In this document: piece by piece, positions 17,149-25,398 of the stretch
How the letters are laid out: each line of letters opens with the position of its first letter
Position numbering within the stretch: position 1 is the first letter of the stretch
From: Avispirillum sp959601495
Lineage (GTDB): Bacteria > Bacillota > Clostridia > Oscillospirales > CAG-272
Length of the DNA stretch: 64,000 nucleotides
Assembly: GCA_959601495.1 (NCBI GenBank)
Contig: CAUGPT010000005.1
Coordinates: 1-64,000 of the forward strand
Direction: 5' to 3'
Program-made: the position numbers and the translations under genes
Notes under the pieces: generated by a model
What the model was told of the DNA's origin: nothing
The model's database searches: none
Seen by the model: the letters and a program-made list of their open reading frames with translations, nothing else

Positions 17149-18150
17149 ATGCTTGAACTTGTAAACGTATGCAAGACCTTTGAAGGCGCCGGCCGTACCG
17201 TCGAAGCGGTGAAGGACGTGTCGCTGAAGATCGAAAAGGGCGATGTTTTCGGAATAATCGGTCTTTCCGGTGCGGGCAAGTCAACGCTGGTGCGCTGTCT
17301 TAACCTTCTGGAACGACCCACATCCGGCAAGGTGCTTTTCAAGGGTACAGACCTTACGGCTCTTTCAAAAAAAGAACTTCTGAAAACACGCAGATCAATT
17401 TCGATGATCTTTCAGGGCTTCAATCTTCTGGAGCAAAGAACGGCTGTCGGCAATGTATGCTTTCCTTTGGAGATAGCAGGCGTTTCTTACTCGGAGGCAA
17501 AGAAAAAAGCGCGGGAACTGCTTGATACCGTAGGGCTTTCCGACAGATACGATTCGTATCCCAGCCAGCTTTCCGGCGGTCAGAAGCAGCGTGTGGCAAT
17601 AGCCCGTGCTCTTGCAAACGATCCCGAGGTGCTGCTGTGCGACGAGGCGACAAGCGCTCTCGACCCCAACACAACGCAGGGCATACTTTCGCTTCTTTCC
17701 GATATAAATAAAAATCTGGGAGTCACCATTGTGGTCATAACCCACGAAATGAAGGTCGTGGAGCAGATATGCAACCGCGTGGCGGTGCTGGACGGCGGCG
17801 TTGTCGTCGAAACCGGCGATGTCCGCGATGTGTTCGTCTCTCCAAAATCAGAGATCGCCCGCGATCTGATACTTCCGAAAAATGCTTCGTCTCAGTTCTC
17901 GAACACAGGCAGGATCATACGCATAGTGTTCGACGGAATGTCCTCATTCGAGCCGATAGTCTCGAACCTTTCGCTTGACTGCCGTACGGCGGTAAATATA
18001 ATGGGCGCCGATACGAAGAACATCGGCGGCAAGGCATTCGGACAGATGCTTCTGCAGCTGCCGGATGACGATACCGCATCGGAGAGAGCACTGCATTGGC
18101 TCAGCGAGCATAATATTCCGTTTGAAGAGGAGGTGGCTGACCGTGCTTAG
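17149..18150 (+). CDS. metN: Methionine ABC transporter ATP-binding protein MetN
   Basis: The 333-aa ATPase has Walker A GLSGAGKS (about residue 39), signature LSGGQKQRVAIARAL, Walker B LLCDEATSALDP and the switch His in VITHEM. A C-terminal NIL (ligand-sensing) domain follows from about residue 260. It powers import of methionine or its analogues with MetI and MetQ. The ATG at 17149 has GGAGG upstream; reading further upstream would pass into the terminator hairpin. It overlaps metI by 8 bp. Confidence 0.95.
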   Translation: MLELVNVCKTFEGAGRTVEAVKDVSLKIEKGDVFGIIGLSGAGKSTLVRCLNLLERPTSGKVLFKGTDLTALSKKELLKTRRSISMIFQGFNLLEQRTAVGNVCFPLEIAGVSYSEAKKKARELLDTVGLSDRYDSYPSQLSGGQKQRVAIARALANDPEVLLCDEATSALDPNTTQGILSLLSDINKNLGVTIVVITHEMKVVEQICNRVAVLDGGVVVETGDVRDVFVSPKSEIARDLILPKNASSQFSNTGRIIRIVFDGMSSFEPIVSNLSLDCRTAVNIMGADTKNIGGKAFGQMLLQLPDDDTASERALHWLSEHNIPFEEEVADRA

Positions 18151-18808
18151 TCAGGCAATGATATCAGAGCTTCTCCATGGCATTTGGGAAACGCTTTACA
18201 TGACTCTCACGTCGACCGTTATGGCATATGTGCTCGGTATCCCCGTGGGGATAGTACTTTACATAACCGATAAAAACGGTATCTGCAAAAACAGACCGGT
18301 AAACTTCATTCTCGGCGTTATCGTAAATGTACTGCGAAGTGTGCCGTTCCTCATACTTCTTGTGGCAATACTTCCGTTCACCCGACTTGTGGTGGGAACA
18401 ACGCTCGGCTCGACCGCCGCGATCGTACCGCTTGTTGTGGCAGCCGCGCCGTTTGTTGCGCGTATGGTAGAGTCATCGCTGAAAGAGGTTGACGGCGGAC
18501 TTATTGAGGCGGCGCAGTCCATGGGCGCCTCTCCCGTGCAGATAATACTCAAGGTGCTCATCCCCGAGGCAAAGCCCTCGCTTTTGGTGGGCTCGGCTAT
18601 CGCTGTGACAACAATCCTCGGCTACTCCGCAATGGCGGGCTTCGTAGGCGGCGGCGGACTGGGTGCCATAGCAATAAACTACGGCTATTACCGCTACAAC
18701 AATAAGGTAATGCTCATAACGGTGCTGCTGCTCGTAGTGATCGTTCAGATACTGCAGGAGCTGGGTATGCGAGTTGCAACCCGCACCGACAAAAGAATCA
18801 AAAGCTGA
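18143..18808 (+). CDS. metI: Methionine ABC transporter permease MetI
   Basis: The 221-aa protein has about five membrane helices and the EAA loop EAAQSMGASPVQIILKVLIPEA, characteristic of MetI. The GTG at 18143, preceded by GGAGG, is the likely start; the frame further upstream lies inside metN and is basic and unrelated. The C-terminal half AGFVGGGGLGAIAINYGYYRY matches MetI. Confidence 0.94.
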   Translation: MLSQAMISELLHGIWETLYMTLTSTVMAYVLGIPVGIVLYITDKNGICKNRPVNFILGVIVNVLRSVPFLILLVAILPFTRLVVGTTLGSTAAIVPLVVAAAPFVARMVESSLKEVDGGLIEAAQSMGASPVQIILKVLIPEAKPSLLVGSAIAVTTILGYSAMAGFVGGGGLGAIAINYGYYRYNNKVMLITVLLLVVIVQILQELGMRVATRTDKRIKS

Positions 18809-18856
18809 ATAAATATTTATTATTTATAAATTTTTTAACTAAAAGGAGAAAAAAAC

Positions 18857-19678
18857 ATGAAAAAATTCGTAACTGTCTTTGCCGCACTTATCCTCACGGC
18901 TGCAACAATCCTGTCGTTTTCTTCCTGCGGCAAGTCTGACGATGCAGATAAGACCATCGTAGTCGGCGCATCCCCCACACCTCACGCAGAGATACTCGAG
19001 CAGGTAAAGGATAAGCTTGCAGAAGAGGGCTACACCCTTGAGGTCAAGGTATACAATGACTATGTAATGCCCAATACCGCCACCGAGAGCGGCGAGCTTG
19101 ACGCAAACTACTTCCAGCACATCAACTACCTCAACAATTTCAACAAAGAGAACAACACACACCTTGTAAACGTCGCAGCTCTCCACTATGAGCCTTTCGC
19201 GATCTTTGCGGGCAAGACCGATTCTCTTGACAAGCTTCAGAAGGGCGCTGTAGTCGCAGTTCCCAACGACACCACAAACGAGGCGCGCGCACTTCTGCTT
19301 CTTGAGTCTCAGGGACTTATCAAGCTGAAAGAGGGCGTAGGCATTGCAGCTACAAAGCTTGACATCATTGAAAATCCTCTTGAGCTTGACATCAAGGAGG
19401 TAGAGGCAGCACAGACCGTTCTTTCTCTCCAGGATGTTGACATTGCCGTTATCAACGGTAACTACGCTATCGGCGGCGGACTGAAGGTTGCAGACGCACT
19501 TGCAGTTGAGGACGCTAACTCCAGCGCTATCAAGGACGAGTACGCAAACATCATCGCAGTTAAAGAGGGCAACGAGAACAGCGAAAAGATCAAGGCGCTT
19601 ATCGACGCTCTTGAAAGCGACGAGGTACGCGAGTACATCAACACCCAGTACAAGGGCGCAGTTGTTCCCCTGTTCTGA
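18857..19678 (+). CDS. metQ: Methionine-binding lipoprotein MetQ
   Basis: The 273-aa protein begins with a lipoprotein signal ending in the lipobox FSSC (Cys about residue 24). The NlpA/MetQ fold follows: VGASPTPHAEILE, LEVKVYNDYVMPN, ELDANYFQHINYL, and YEPFAIFAGK. It captures methionine outside the membrane for MetNI. Codon use is more biased to frequent codons than its neighbours, which suggests high expression. Confidence 0.95.
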   Translation: MKKFVTVFAALILTAATILSFSSCGKSDDADKTIVVGASPTPHAEILEQVKDKLAEEGYTLEVKVYNDYVMPNTATESGELDANYFQHINYLNNFNKENNTHLVNVAALHYEPFAIFAGKTDSLDKLQKGAVVAVPNDTTNEARALLLLESQGLIKLKEGVGIAATKLDIIENPLELDIKEVEAAQTVLSLQDVDIAVINGNYAIGGGLKVADALAVEDANSSAIKDEYANIIAVKEGNENSEKIKALIDALESDEVREYINTQYKGAVVPLF

Positions 19679-19699
19679 GTTGCAATAATCATAAAAAAG

Positions 19700-19726
19700 A
19701 AAAAGCCCCGTCGGGGCTTTTTCCTT
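19700..19726 (+). terminator. Terminator of metNIQ
   Basis: AAAAAGCCCCG / TCGGGGCTTTTT stem followed by CCTTTTTT; on the minus strand A-rich flanks let it also serve folC. Confidence 0.9.
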
Positions 19727-19776
19727 TTTTATGTTTCGCCGGCGACAGAGAGGCGGCGATATACTTTCATAACATA

Positions 19777-21036
19777 TTATTCACACATATCAAGCGCGTC
19801 TCTGACCTGGCGGTACATATACAGACTGCCGAGGCACAGAAGCGGCAGCCCTTTCTCTTTTGCAAGAGCAAATGCCTTCTTTACGGCAGATTCAACATCG
19901 CTCTCTGCGTGCGCCGCAGTGCCCGTTGAACGGTAGCATTCGGCAAGGGCGTCGGCGTTAAGCGCGCGGGGATTGTCCGGATGGGTGCAGACGACTTGGG
20001 CAGCTATCTCGGAAACGGTGCGCGCCATGGTGCGATAGTCCTTGTCCGCCATAACTCCCGTCAGTATGATATACTTTCCCCCGGAGACCGCTTTGGCGCT
20101 TTTCACGGCGGCGTCTACCCCCTGCGGATTGTGACCGCCGTCGAATATGACGGTCGGCGAGCGGTGCAGCACCTCAAAGCGGGCGGGCCAGCGTGCTGCC
20201 GCAAGTCCGCTGCGTATATACTTCTCATCAATATTCAAAAGCTCTGCTGCACGGATGACAAGAGACGCGTTTGCGGGCTGGTATGTGCCGCAAAGCGACA
20301 GCGTGAACGGCTCGGCGCAGTTTTTGTATTTGAAAGTACAACCGTCAAGGGAAAAATGCGCGTTTTTCGTGTCGTTCGGGCGCATAACGTAAAAGTCGTC
20401 CCCCGCGGCCTGCGCGCGGGCGCGGATGACATCTTCTGCGCCTTTGGGCATAACTCCGCACAGTACGGTGCTGCCCGGCTTTATGATACCTGCTTTTTCG
20501 GCAGCGATCGCTTCTGCCGTATCCCCCAGAATGGCGGTGTGGTCAAGGGCGATCCCGCTTATGACCGCAAGGCGCGGCGCGTCGATAACGTTAGTAGAGT
20601 CGAGCCTGCCGCCCAGTCCCACCTCGAGCACAACGACGTCGCAGGCTTTCTCCGCGAAGTACAGTAATCCTGCGGCGGTGAGAAGTTCGAACTCTGTGGG
20701 AGTGTCCTCCATTGAGTCGCAGAGCGGCTTCAGCCGTCCTATAATGTCCGCAAGCTCTCCGTCGGATATGGGCTTGCCGTTAACTGCTATTCTTTCGTTG
20801 AATCTGTATACAAACGGCGAGGTGAACGTGCCGACTCGCTGTCCCGCCTTTTGCAGAACAGAGGACAGCATGGCGCAGAAACTGCCTTTGCCGTTTGTGC
20901 CCGCGACATGTACGATGCAAAGCTTCTTCTGCGGATTTTTCGCAAGGGCGCAAAGCTTTTTTATCCTTTCAAGCCCGGGGCGGCTGCCCGCGCGGGAAAC
21001 GGCATGGATATATTCAAGTGCTTCTTCGTATGTCAA
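19777..21036 (-). CDS. folC: Folylpolyglutamate synthase / dihydrofolate synthase FolC
   Basis: The 419-aa Mur-ligase-like enzyme has the P-loop VAGTNGKGSFCAML (about residue 45), FTSPFVYRFNERI, VVLEVGLGGRLDSTNV and FDGGHNPQGVDA. It adds glutamate to folates with ATP. It starts at TTG (21036), which overlaps the folT stop as TTGA, with GGGGGG upstream. It is translationally coupled to the folate ECF transporter. Confidence 0.94.
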   Translation of the reverse strand: MTYEEALEYIHAVSRAGSRPGLERIKKLCALAKNPQKKLCIVHVAGTNGKGSFCAMLSSVLQKAGQRVGTFTSPFVYRFNERIAVNGKPISDGELADIIGRLKPLCDSMEDTPTEFELLTAAGLLYFAEKACDVVVLEVGLGGRLDSTNVIDAPRLAVISGIALDHTAILGDTAEAIAAEKAGIIKPGSTVLCGVMPKGAEDVIRARAQAAGDDFYVMRPNDTKNAHFSLDGCTFKYKNCAEPFTLSLCGTYQPANASLVIRAAELLNIDEKYIRSGLAAARWPARFEVLHRSPTVIFDGGHNPQGVDAAVKSAKAVSGGKYIILTGVMADKDYRTMARTVSEIAAQVVCTHPDNPRALNADALAECYRSTGTAAHAESDVESAVKKAFALAKEKGLPLLCLGSLYMYRQVRDALDMCE

Positions 21037-21677
21037 TTGAGATACCCCCCGAGCGCTTTTCTGATGCCGCGGCTGCGGAGCAGCAGCCCGAGCAGCAGAA
21101 ATTCAACGGCTGCAATTGTAAGATACAGCGGAACGCGGATCGCCAGAACCGCAAGCGGCGTTCTGTAATATATGTAGAGACCGAGGCTTTTTACAATCAT
21201 ATTGCCCATAACGTGTGCGCTCAAAACGGAAAGGCACAGCCGAAGGTTTTCGTTTGTTTTTCGGGGAAGTATGCGCGGCATAAGGCCTGCGCAAAGCCCC
21301 ACGACGGCTGCGCCCGCGGTCAGTATAGGGTTGAGGCCTCCGAGCCCGTACTGCGAAACGGCAGTGTTCAGAAAATCGGCGCAGGCTCCGCAGAGAAGCC
21401 CGGCTATGGGGCCGAAGGCGTAACCGCAAAGAATTATCGGCAGGTTTTCAAATGTTATGCGTATGCTGTTGCCGATGGTGAGCGCTTTGCACAGATAGGC
21501 AATAACGACAGCTGCGGCGCACAGCAGCGCGGAAAAGCAGAGGGCGCGAAGCCCTTTGAAGCCGCGGATGTTTTCGCGCGGCGTCCCGGCTGCAGACTTT
21601 TTGCAGGCGGCTTTTGCCGTTTCGTCTTTTACAGGCGCGGCAGCGTTTGCGTTGTTCTTGATGTTTTCATTTTTCAT
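21033..21677 (-). CDS. folT: Folate ECF transporter substrate-binding component FolT
   Basis: The 214-aa protein has a hydrophilic, Lys/Ala-rich N-terminus of about 45 residues and then six membrane segments. The S-component pattern SIRITFENLPIILCGYAFGP, with DFL downstream, is that of the folate family. It binds folate and uses the shared ECF ATPase module encoded elsewhere. The position under a THF riboswitch and upstream of folC confirms folate specificity. AAGGAGG lies 9 nt before ATG. Confidence 0.92.
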   Translation of the reverse strand: MKNENIKNNANAAAPVKDETAKAACKKSAAGTPRENIRGFKGLRALCFSALLCAAAVVIAYLCKALTIGNSIRITFENLPIILCGYAFGPIAGLLCGACADFLNTAVSQYGLGGLNPILTAGAAVVGLCAGLMPRILPRKTNENLRLCLSVLSAHVMGNMIVKSLGLYIYYRTPLAVLAIRVPLYLTIAAVEFLLLGLLLRSRGIRKALGGYLN

Positions 21678-21686
21678 ATAAAAAAT

Positions 21687-21717
21687 CCTCCTTCCCCGTG
21701 ATCAGCGGCAAAGGAGG
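21687..21717 (-). promoter_or_regulatory. RBS-sequestering hairpin of folT
   Basis: On the minus strand CCTCCTT (21717-21711) is complementary to the folT SD AAGGAGG (21693-21687) over 7 bp with a 17-nt loop. The arrangement fits translational control by the riboswitch just upstream. Confidence 0.65.
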
Positions 21718-21735
21718 CAAAGCTCAAAAAAGCCG

Positions 21736-21837
21736 TTGAAGCGGGATGCAAAGGGTGCACCGCGGCAAATTATGCCTTCGTCCGACAGACAACTCCCCGT
21801 TCTGCCGGCACTTCACGCGCAGCCTTTTACTCTTCAA
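21736..21837 (-). ncRNA. Tetrahydrofolate (THF) riboswitch
   Basis: Read on the minus strand the leader shows the THF-riboswitch landmarks in order: closing helix TTGAAG/CTTCAA (21837-21832 with 21741-21736), GAGTA, GCGTGAAGTGCCGG, GGGGAGTTGTC, GGACGAAGGC, GCCGCGGTGCACC and GCATCCCGC. These match the folT RNA consensus. It lies between a strong promoter and folT-folC, the classical position. Ligand binding should lower folate uptake gene expression. Confidence 0.93.
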
Positions 21838-21846
21838 GATAAATAG

Positions 21847-21875
21847 ATTATAGCCCTGATTTGCCGCAAAGTCAA
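21847..21875 (-). promoter_or_regulatory. Promoter of folT-folC
   Basis: On the minus strand TTGACT (21875-21870), 17-nt spacer and TATAAT (21852-21847), 10 nt before the riboswitch. Confidence 0.88.
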
Positions 21876-21904
21876 TAGAGGCACAAAGATTTTGTCAAAT
21901 TCCC

Positions 21905-21934
21905 TTGACAGTGCAGCTTTTCGGAATGTATAAT
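21905..21934 (+). promoter_or_regulatory. Promoter of the HexNAc kinase gene
   Basis: TTGACA (21905-21910), 18-nt spacer, TATAAT (21929-21934). Confidence 0.85.
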
Positions 21935-21986
21935 AATATGAACTATGTTAATTTACGGCAGTGCCGTATACGGAGGATCAGGACAG

Positions 21987-23081
21987 ATGTCAGTAAAGTA
22001 CATTGAAGAGGCAGGCAAGGCTTTCGCCTTTGCCGCGGAACCCGTTGAATATCAGAGATGCGACGCAGGTCATATCAATGATACATATTTTGTGAGCTGC
22101 GGAGAGGGCAATCCCAAATATATAATGCAGCGCGTTAACACGGATATTTTCAAAGACCCCATTCAGCTTATGTCCAATATCAAGGGCGTTTGCCTGCATG
22201 TGGCTAAAAAGATAGAGGCTGCCGGCGGCGACCCCGACAGAGAAGTAAGAAAGATCATCGAGACCAAGAGCGGCGACGACTACTACGTAGATCCCGACGG
22301 ACGCTACTGGAGAGCGTATCTTATGATCGAGGACGTTATTTCGTATAACACCCCCGATTCCGAGGAGCTGTTTTACAAGAGCGCCGTTGCTTTCGGCAAG
22401 TTCTTCAACCAGCTTGCGGACTATCCCGCGGAAACTCTTTATGAGACGATACCCAACTTCCACAATTCGGTCAGCCGTATGAACGATTTCAAGGCAGCCG
22501 TAAAAGAGGATAAGCTGGGGCGCGCGGCAGAACTTCAGCCTGAGATAGAGTTTGCTCTTTCAAAGGCGCCCCTTTGCTCGTACATCATCGACCGCCTTGC
22601 CGACGGCAGATTCAAGCTTTGCGTTACCCATAACGATACAAAGCTCAATAACGTTCTTATGGACGCGAAGACCGGCGACGGCGTTTGCATAATCGACCTT
22701 GATACCGTAATGCCCGGCAGCGTGCTTTACGATTTCGGCGATTCCATCCGCTTCGGCGCTTCCAGTGCACCCGAGGACGAAAAGGACCTCAGCAAAGTAT
22801 ACATAGACCTCGGTATGTTTGAGGCATATGTAAAGGGCTTTGTAGGTCAGCTGCACGATTCCATGACGCCCGACGAGATCATGGGTCTGCCCATGGGCGC
22901 ATATCTTATGACGCTTGAAACGGGCATACGCTTCCTCGGCGACTACCTGAACGGCGACGTATACTTCCATACCCACTACGAGGGTCAGAACAAGGACAGA
23001 GCGAGAAACCAGCTGAAGCTTATCGCCGACATGGACGAGAAATTGCCCGCTATGCAGGAGATAGTCAAAAAGTATCTCTGA
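21987..23081 (+). CDS. APH-fold sugar kinase, NahK-like N-acetylhexosamine 1-kinase
   Basis: The 364-aa protein has the aminoglycoside-phosphotransferase fold: catalytic loop CVTHNDTKLNNVLMD (HxDxxxxN, about residue 215) and metal-binding IIDLDTVMPGSVLYDFGD. The N-terminal GHINDTYFV loop and overall length match bifidobacterial-type N-acetylhexosamine 1-kinases. These make GlcNAc-1-P or GalNAc-1-P from sugars released from host glycans. I chose ATG 21987 (GGAGG upstream); an ATG at 21945 would leave little 5' leader after the promoter. Substrate specificity is inference. Confidence 0.78.
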   Translation: MSVKYIEEAGKAFAFAAEPVEYQRCDAGHINDTYFVSCGEGNPKYIMQRVNTDIFKDPIQLMSNIKGVCLHVAKKIEAAGGDPDREVRKIIETKSGDDYYVDPDGRYWRAYLMIEDVISYNTPDSEELFYKSAVAFGKFFNQLADYPAETLYETIPNFHNSVSRMNDFKAAVKEDKLGRAAELQPEIEFALSKAPLCSYIIDRLADGRFKLCVTHNDTKLNNVLMDAKTGDGVCIIDLDTVMPGSVLYDFGDSIRFGASSAPEDEKDLSKVYIDLGMFEAYVKGFVGQLHDSMTPDEIMGLPMGAYLMTLETGIRFLGDYLNGDVYFHTHYEGQNKDRARNQLKLIADMDEKLPAMQEIVKKYL

Positions 23082-23121
23082 AGCCGGGTCTTTATAACAA
23101 ATCGAAAGGACGGAAAACAGC

Positions 23122-23862
23122 TTGGAAAACAATGAGAGCCGGTCAAGCCTTGCGACACTTCTCGGTGTTATACGCAGCAGACTGCTGATAATATTGGCTA
23201 TCGGTGTGGCTTGCGCCGTTGTGTTTGCCCTTGTAACGGAATTCTTTATTGCGCCTCAGTATTCTTCCGTTGCCAAATTCTATGTTAACAACAATAAAAA
23301 GGCGGATAATCAGACCGGCGTTTCCCAGCAGGATATAAACGCGTCGCAAAGCCTTGCCGAAACTTCTATAGTGTATATCCGCAACAGCGGAAAGCTGTTG
23401 CAGGCGGTGCTTGACGAGGCGGGCTCCGACCGCACCACCGGTGAGCTCAAAAAGATGATAACCACGGGAACATACTCTTCAACGGAGTTTTTCTACGTTT
23501 CCGTCTCGGCTCCCTCGCCCGAGGAAGCGCTGGAGCTTGCGCAGGCATTCGATAAGGTCATACCCGAGAAAATACCCGAAACGGTCATGGGCGCTGTCAT
23601 AAAGACCGCGGACGATCCCCATCTGCCTACGGATCAGGATTCGCCGAATCTTGTGCTCAACACCCTTGTGGGCGCGCTGCTCGGCGTTGTAATATCCCTT
23701 CTGATATTCTTCCTGCGTGAGGTGCTGGACAGCACCGTATACGACGAGGACGATATAAAGGACGCTTTCGGATACCCCGTTATCGGCGTTATTCCCACAA
23801 TATCGGGCGACGCTCCGCAGGTTTCCTCGGGTCGGAGAAAGTCAAAGAAGGAGGCTAAATGA
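23122..23862 (+). CDS. Chain-length determinant / BY-kinase modulator (Wzz/CpsC type)
   Basis: The 246-aa protein has two membrane helices (about residues 19-41 and 175-198) flanking an extracellular domain, followed by a short basic cytoplasmic tail, the Gram-positive Wzz/CpsC layout. It should set polysaccharide length and activate the adjacent tyrosine kinase. It starts at TTG (23122) with AAAGGA upstream and overlaps the kinase gene by 4 bp. Confidence 0.87.
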   Translation: MENNESRSSLATLLGVIRSRLLIILAIGVACAVVFALVTEFFIAPQYSSVAKFYVNNNKKADNQTGVSQQDINASQSLAETSIVYIRNSGKLLQAVLDEAGSDRTTGELKKMITTGTYSSTEFFYVSVSAPSPEEALELAQAFDKVIPEKIPETVMGAVIKTADDPHLPTDQDSPNLVLNTLVGALLGVVISLLIFFLREVLDSTVYDEDDIKDAFGYPVIGVIPTISGDAPQVSSGRRKSKKEAK

Positions 23863-24599
23863 TGGGAAACTCATATGCGGGCAAGCTTTTGAGCGACGCT
23901 GCTCCCTTTGCGGTCAGCGAAGCGTTCAAAATGCTGCGTACAAATCTGTTTTACACCGCCAAGGGCGAGAAGTGTCCCGTATACGGAATTACGAGTACAT
24001 TCGCTTCAAGCGGAAAAAGCCTTCTCATATCAAACCTTGCCGTGTCGTTCTCACAGCTTGAAAAAAGAGTGCTGCTTATAGACTGCGACCTCAGAAATTC
24101 GGCTGTGCACAAGATATTCGGCATCGACCGCGCCTCCGGTCTCAGCGAGCTTCTGGCGGGCGGCGACAATTCCGTTGACAAATATATCAAAAAAACAAAT
24201 TATCCCAATCTTTCCATAATCACGGCGGGCGGCACACCTCCCAACCCCGCCGAGCTTATAGCAAGCGCGAGAATGGGCAAGTTTCTGGACTTCATGAAGC
24301 AGCATTTCGATATCATATTTGTGGACCTGCCGCCTGTCGCGGTGGTTTCGGATGCTGTTATTCTCGCCGAGCGTATTACCGGATACCTTTATGTGGTGCG
24401 CTCGGGTAAGGACGAAAAGCGCTCGCTCGGCCATGCCCTTGAAATGATGAAGCAGACCGGCGCAAACATAGTCGGACTTGTTCTGAACGACGTAAACATG
24501 AAAGCGGGAAGCGGCTATTACGGCGGATACCGCTACGGTAAATACGGCAGATACGGCGGATACGGATACGGATACGGTTACGGCAAGACAAAGTACTGA
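23859..24599 (+). CDS. Bacterial tyrosine kinase (CpsD/CapB family)
   Basis: The 246-aa ATPase has a variant Walker A (STFASSGKSLLISNLA), Walker A' LLIDCDLRNSAVHKIFG and Walker B DIIFVDLPPVAVVSDA. The C-terminus is an extreme Tyr/Gly tail with about twelve tyrosines in the last 28 residues, the usual autophosphorylation cluster. It partners with the upstream Wzz-like activator and is reset by the downstream phosphatase. Confidence 0.92.
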   Translation: MMGNSYAGKLLSDAAPFAVSEAFKMLRTNLFYTAKGEKCPVYGITSTFASSGKSLLISNLAVSFSQLEKRVLLIDCDLRNSAVHKIFGIDRASGLSELLAGGDNSVDKYIKKTNYPNLSIITAGGTPPNPAELIASARMGKFLDFMKQHFDIIFVDLPPVAVVSDAVILAERITGYLYVVRSGKDEKRSLGHALEMMKQTGANIVGLVLNDVNMKAGSGYYGGYRYGKYGRYGGYGYGYGYGKTKY

Positions 24600-24655
24600 T
24601 AGCTTTTAAGCACACATTTAAGCCGAAAAGGGTCAGGAGGTGCCTCGTATATAGT

Positions 24656-25354
24656 ATGGAAAACGCTGTTCTGACCGATTTCCATGCGCACATTCTTCCG
24701 GGTGCGGATCACGGGTCGAAAAATATCGAAACTTCCGTAAAGCAGCTGAAGCTGCTTTCGGCTGCGGGGGTAGGGAGAGTTGTTGCAACACCGCATTTCT
24801 ATCCGAATGCCGACAGCATAAAAAGTTTTCTTTCGAGAAGGGCAGATGCGGCAGAGCTGCTTTGCAGCGCCGACACGGCGGGCTTTCCCGAAGTGTATCT
24901 CGGCGCCGAGGTGCTTGTGTGTCCCGGCATCGAGCGTATGGACGATCTGCCGAGGCTTTGCATCTGCGGCACAAACGTCATTCTTCTCGAAATGCCGTTT
25001 TCACACTGGAGCGAGTCATATTACGAAACGGTTTACAACGTTTCTCATTCGGGGCTTACCGTTGTGATGGCGCACATAGACCGTTATCCCGAGGAAAAGG
25101 CGATTCGCCTTATAGAGGAGTGCGGCGTCTATGTTCAGCTCAATGCCGAGTGCTTTGCGAAATTTCGCGGCAGACGGCTTATGTCAAGATGGCTCGGACG
25201 GGGCTGCGTTGCCGCTTACGGAAGCGATATTCACGGTGCCGACAAGACGGCGGCATGCCGTCTTGGACAAATGTTTGAAAAGACCGGCGATGCGGGGATT
25301 GCGGTAATGCAGAAGACTGATATGCTTCTGTCAGACGCCGCAAGTCTCATATGA
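24656..25354 (+). CDS. Protein-tyrosine phosphatase, PHP family (CpsB/CapC)
   Basis: The 232-aa PHP-domain protein has DFHAHILPGADHGSK at the N-terminus, VATPHFYPN, AHIDRYPE and GSDIHGADK near the end, the metal-binding residues of CpsB phosphatases. AGGAGGTG lies 14 nt before the ATG. It removes phosphate from the kinase tail. No glycosyltransferase or flippase gene lies beside the triad. Confidence 0.9.
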   Translation: MENAVLTDFHAHILPGADHGSKNIETSVKQLKLLSAAGVGRVVATPHFYPNADSIKSFLSRRADAAELLCSADTAGFPEVYLGAEVLVCPGIERMDDLPRLCICGTNVILLEMPFSHWSESYYETVYNVSHSGLTVVMAHIDRYPEEKAIRLIEECGVYVQLNAECFAKFRGRRLMSRWLGRGCVAAYGSDIHGADKTAACRLGQMFEKTGDAGIAVMQKTDMLLSDAASLI

Positions 25355-25398
25355 CCGGCATTAATACAAAAAAGCATAAGAAAGGATATAACACATCA

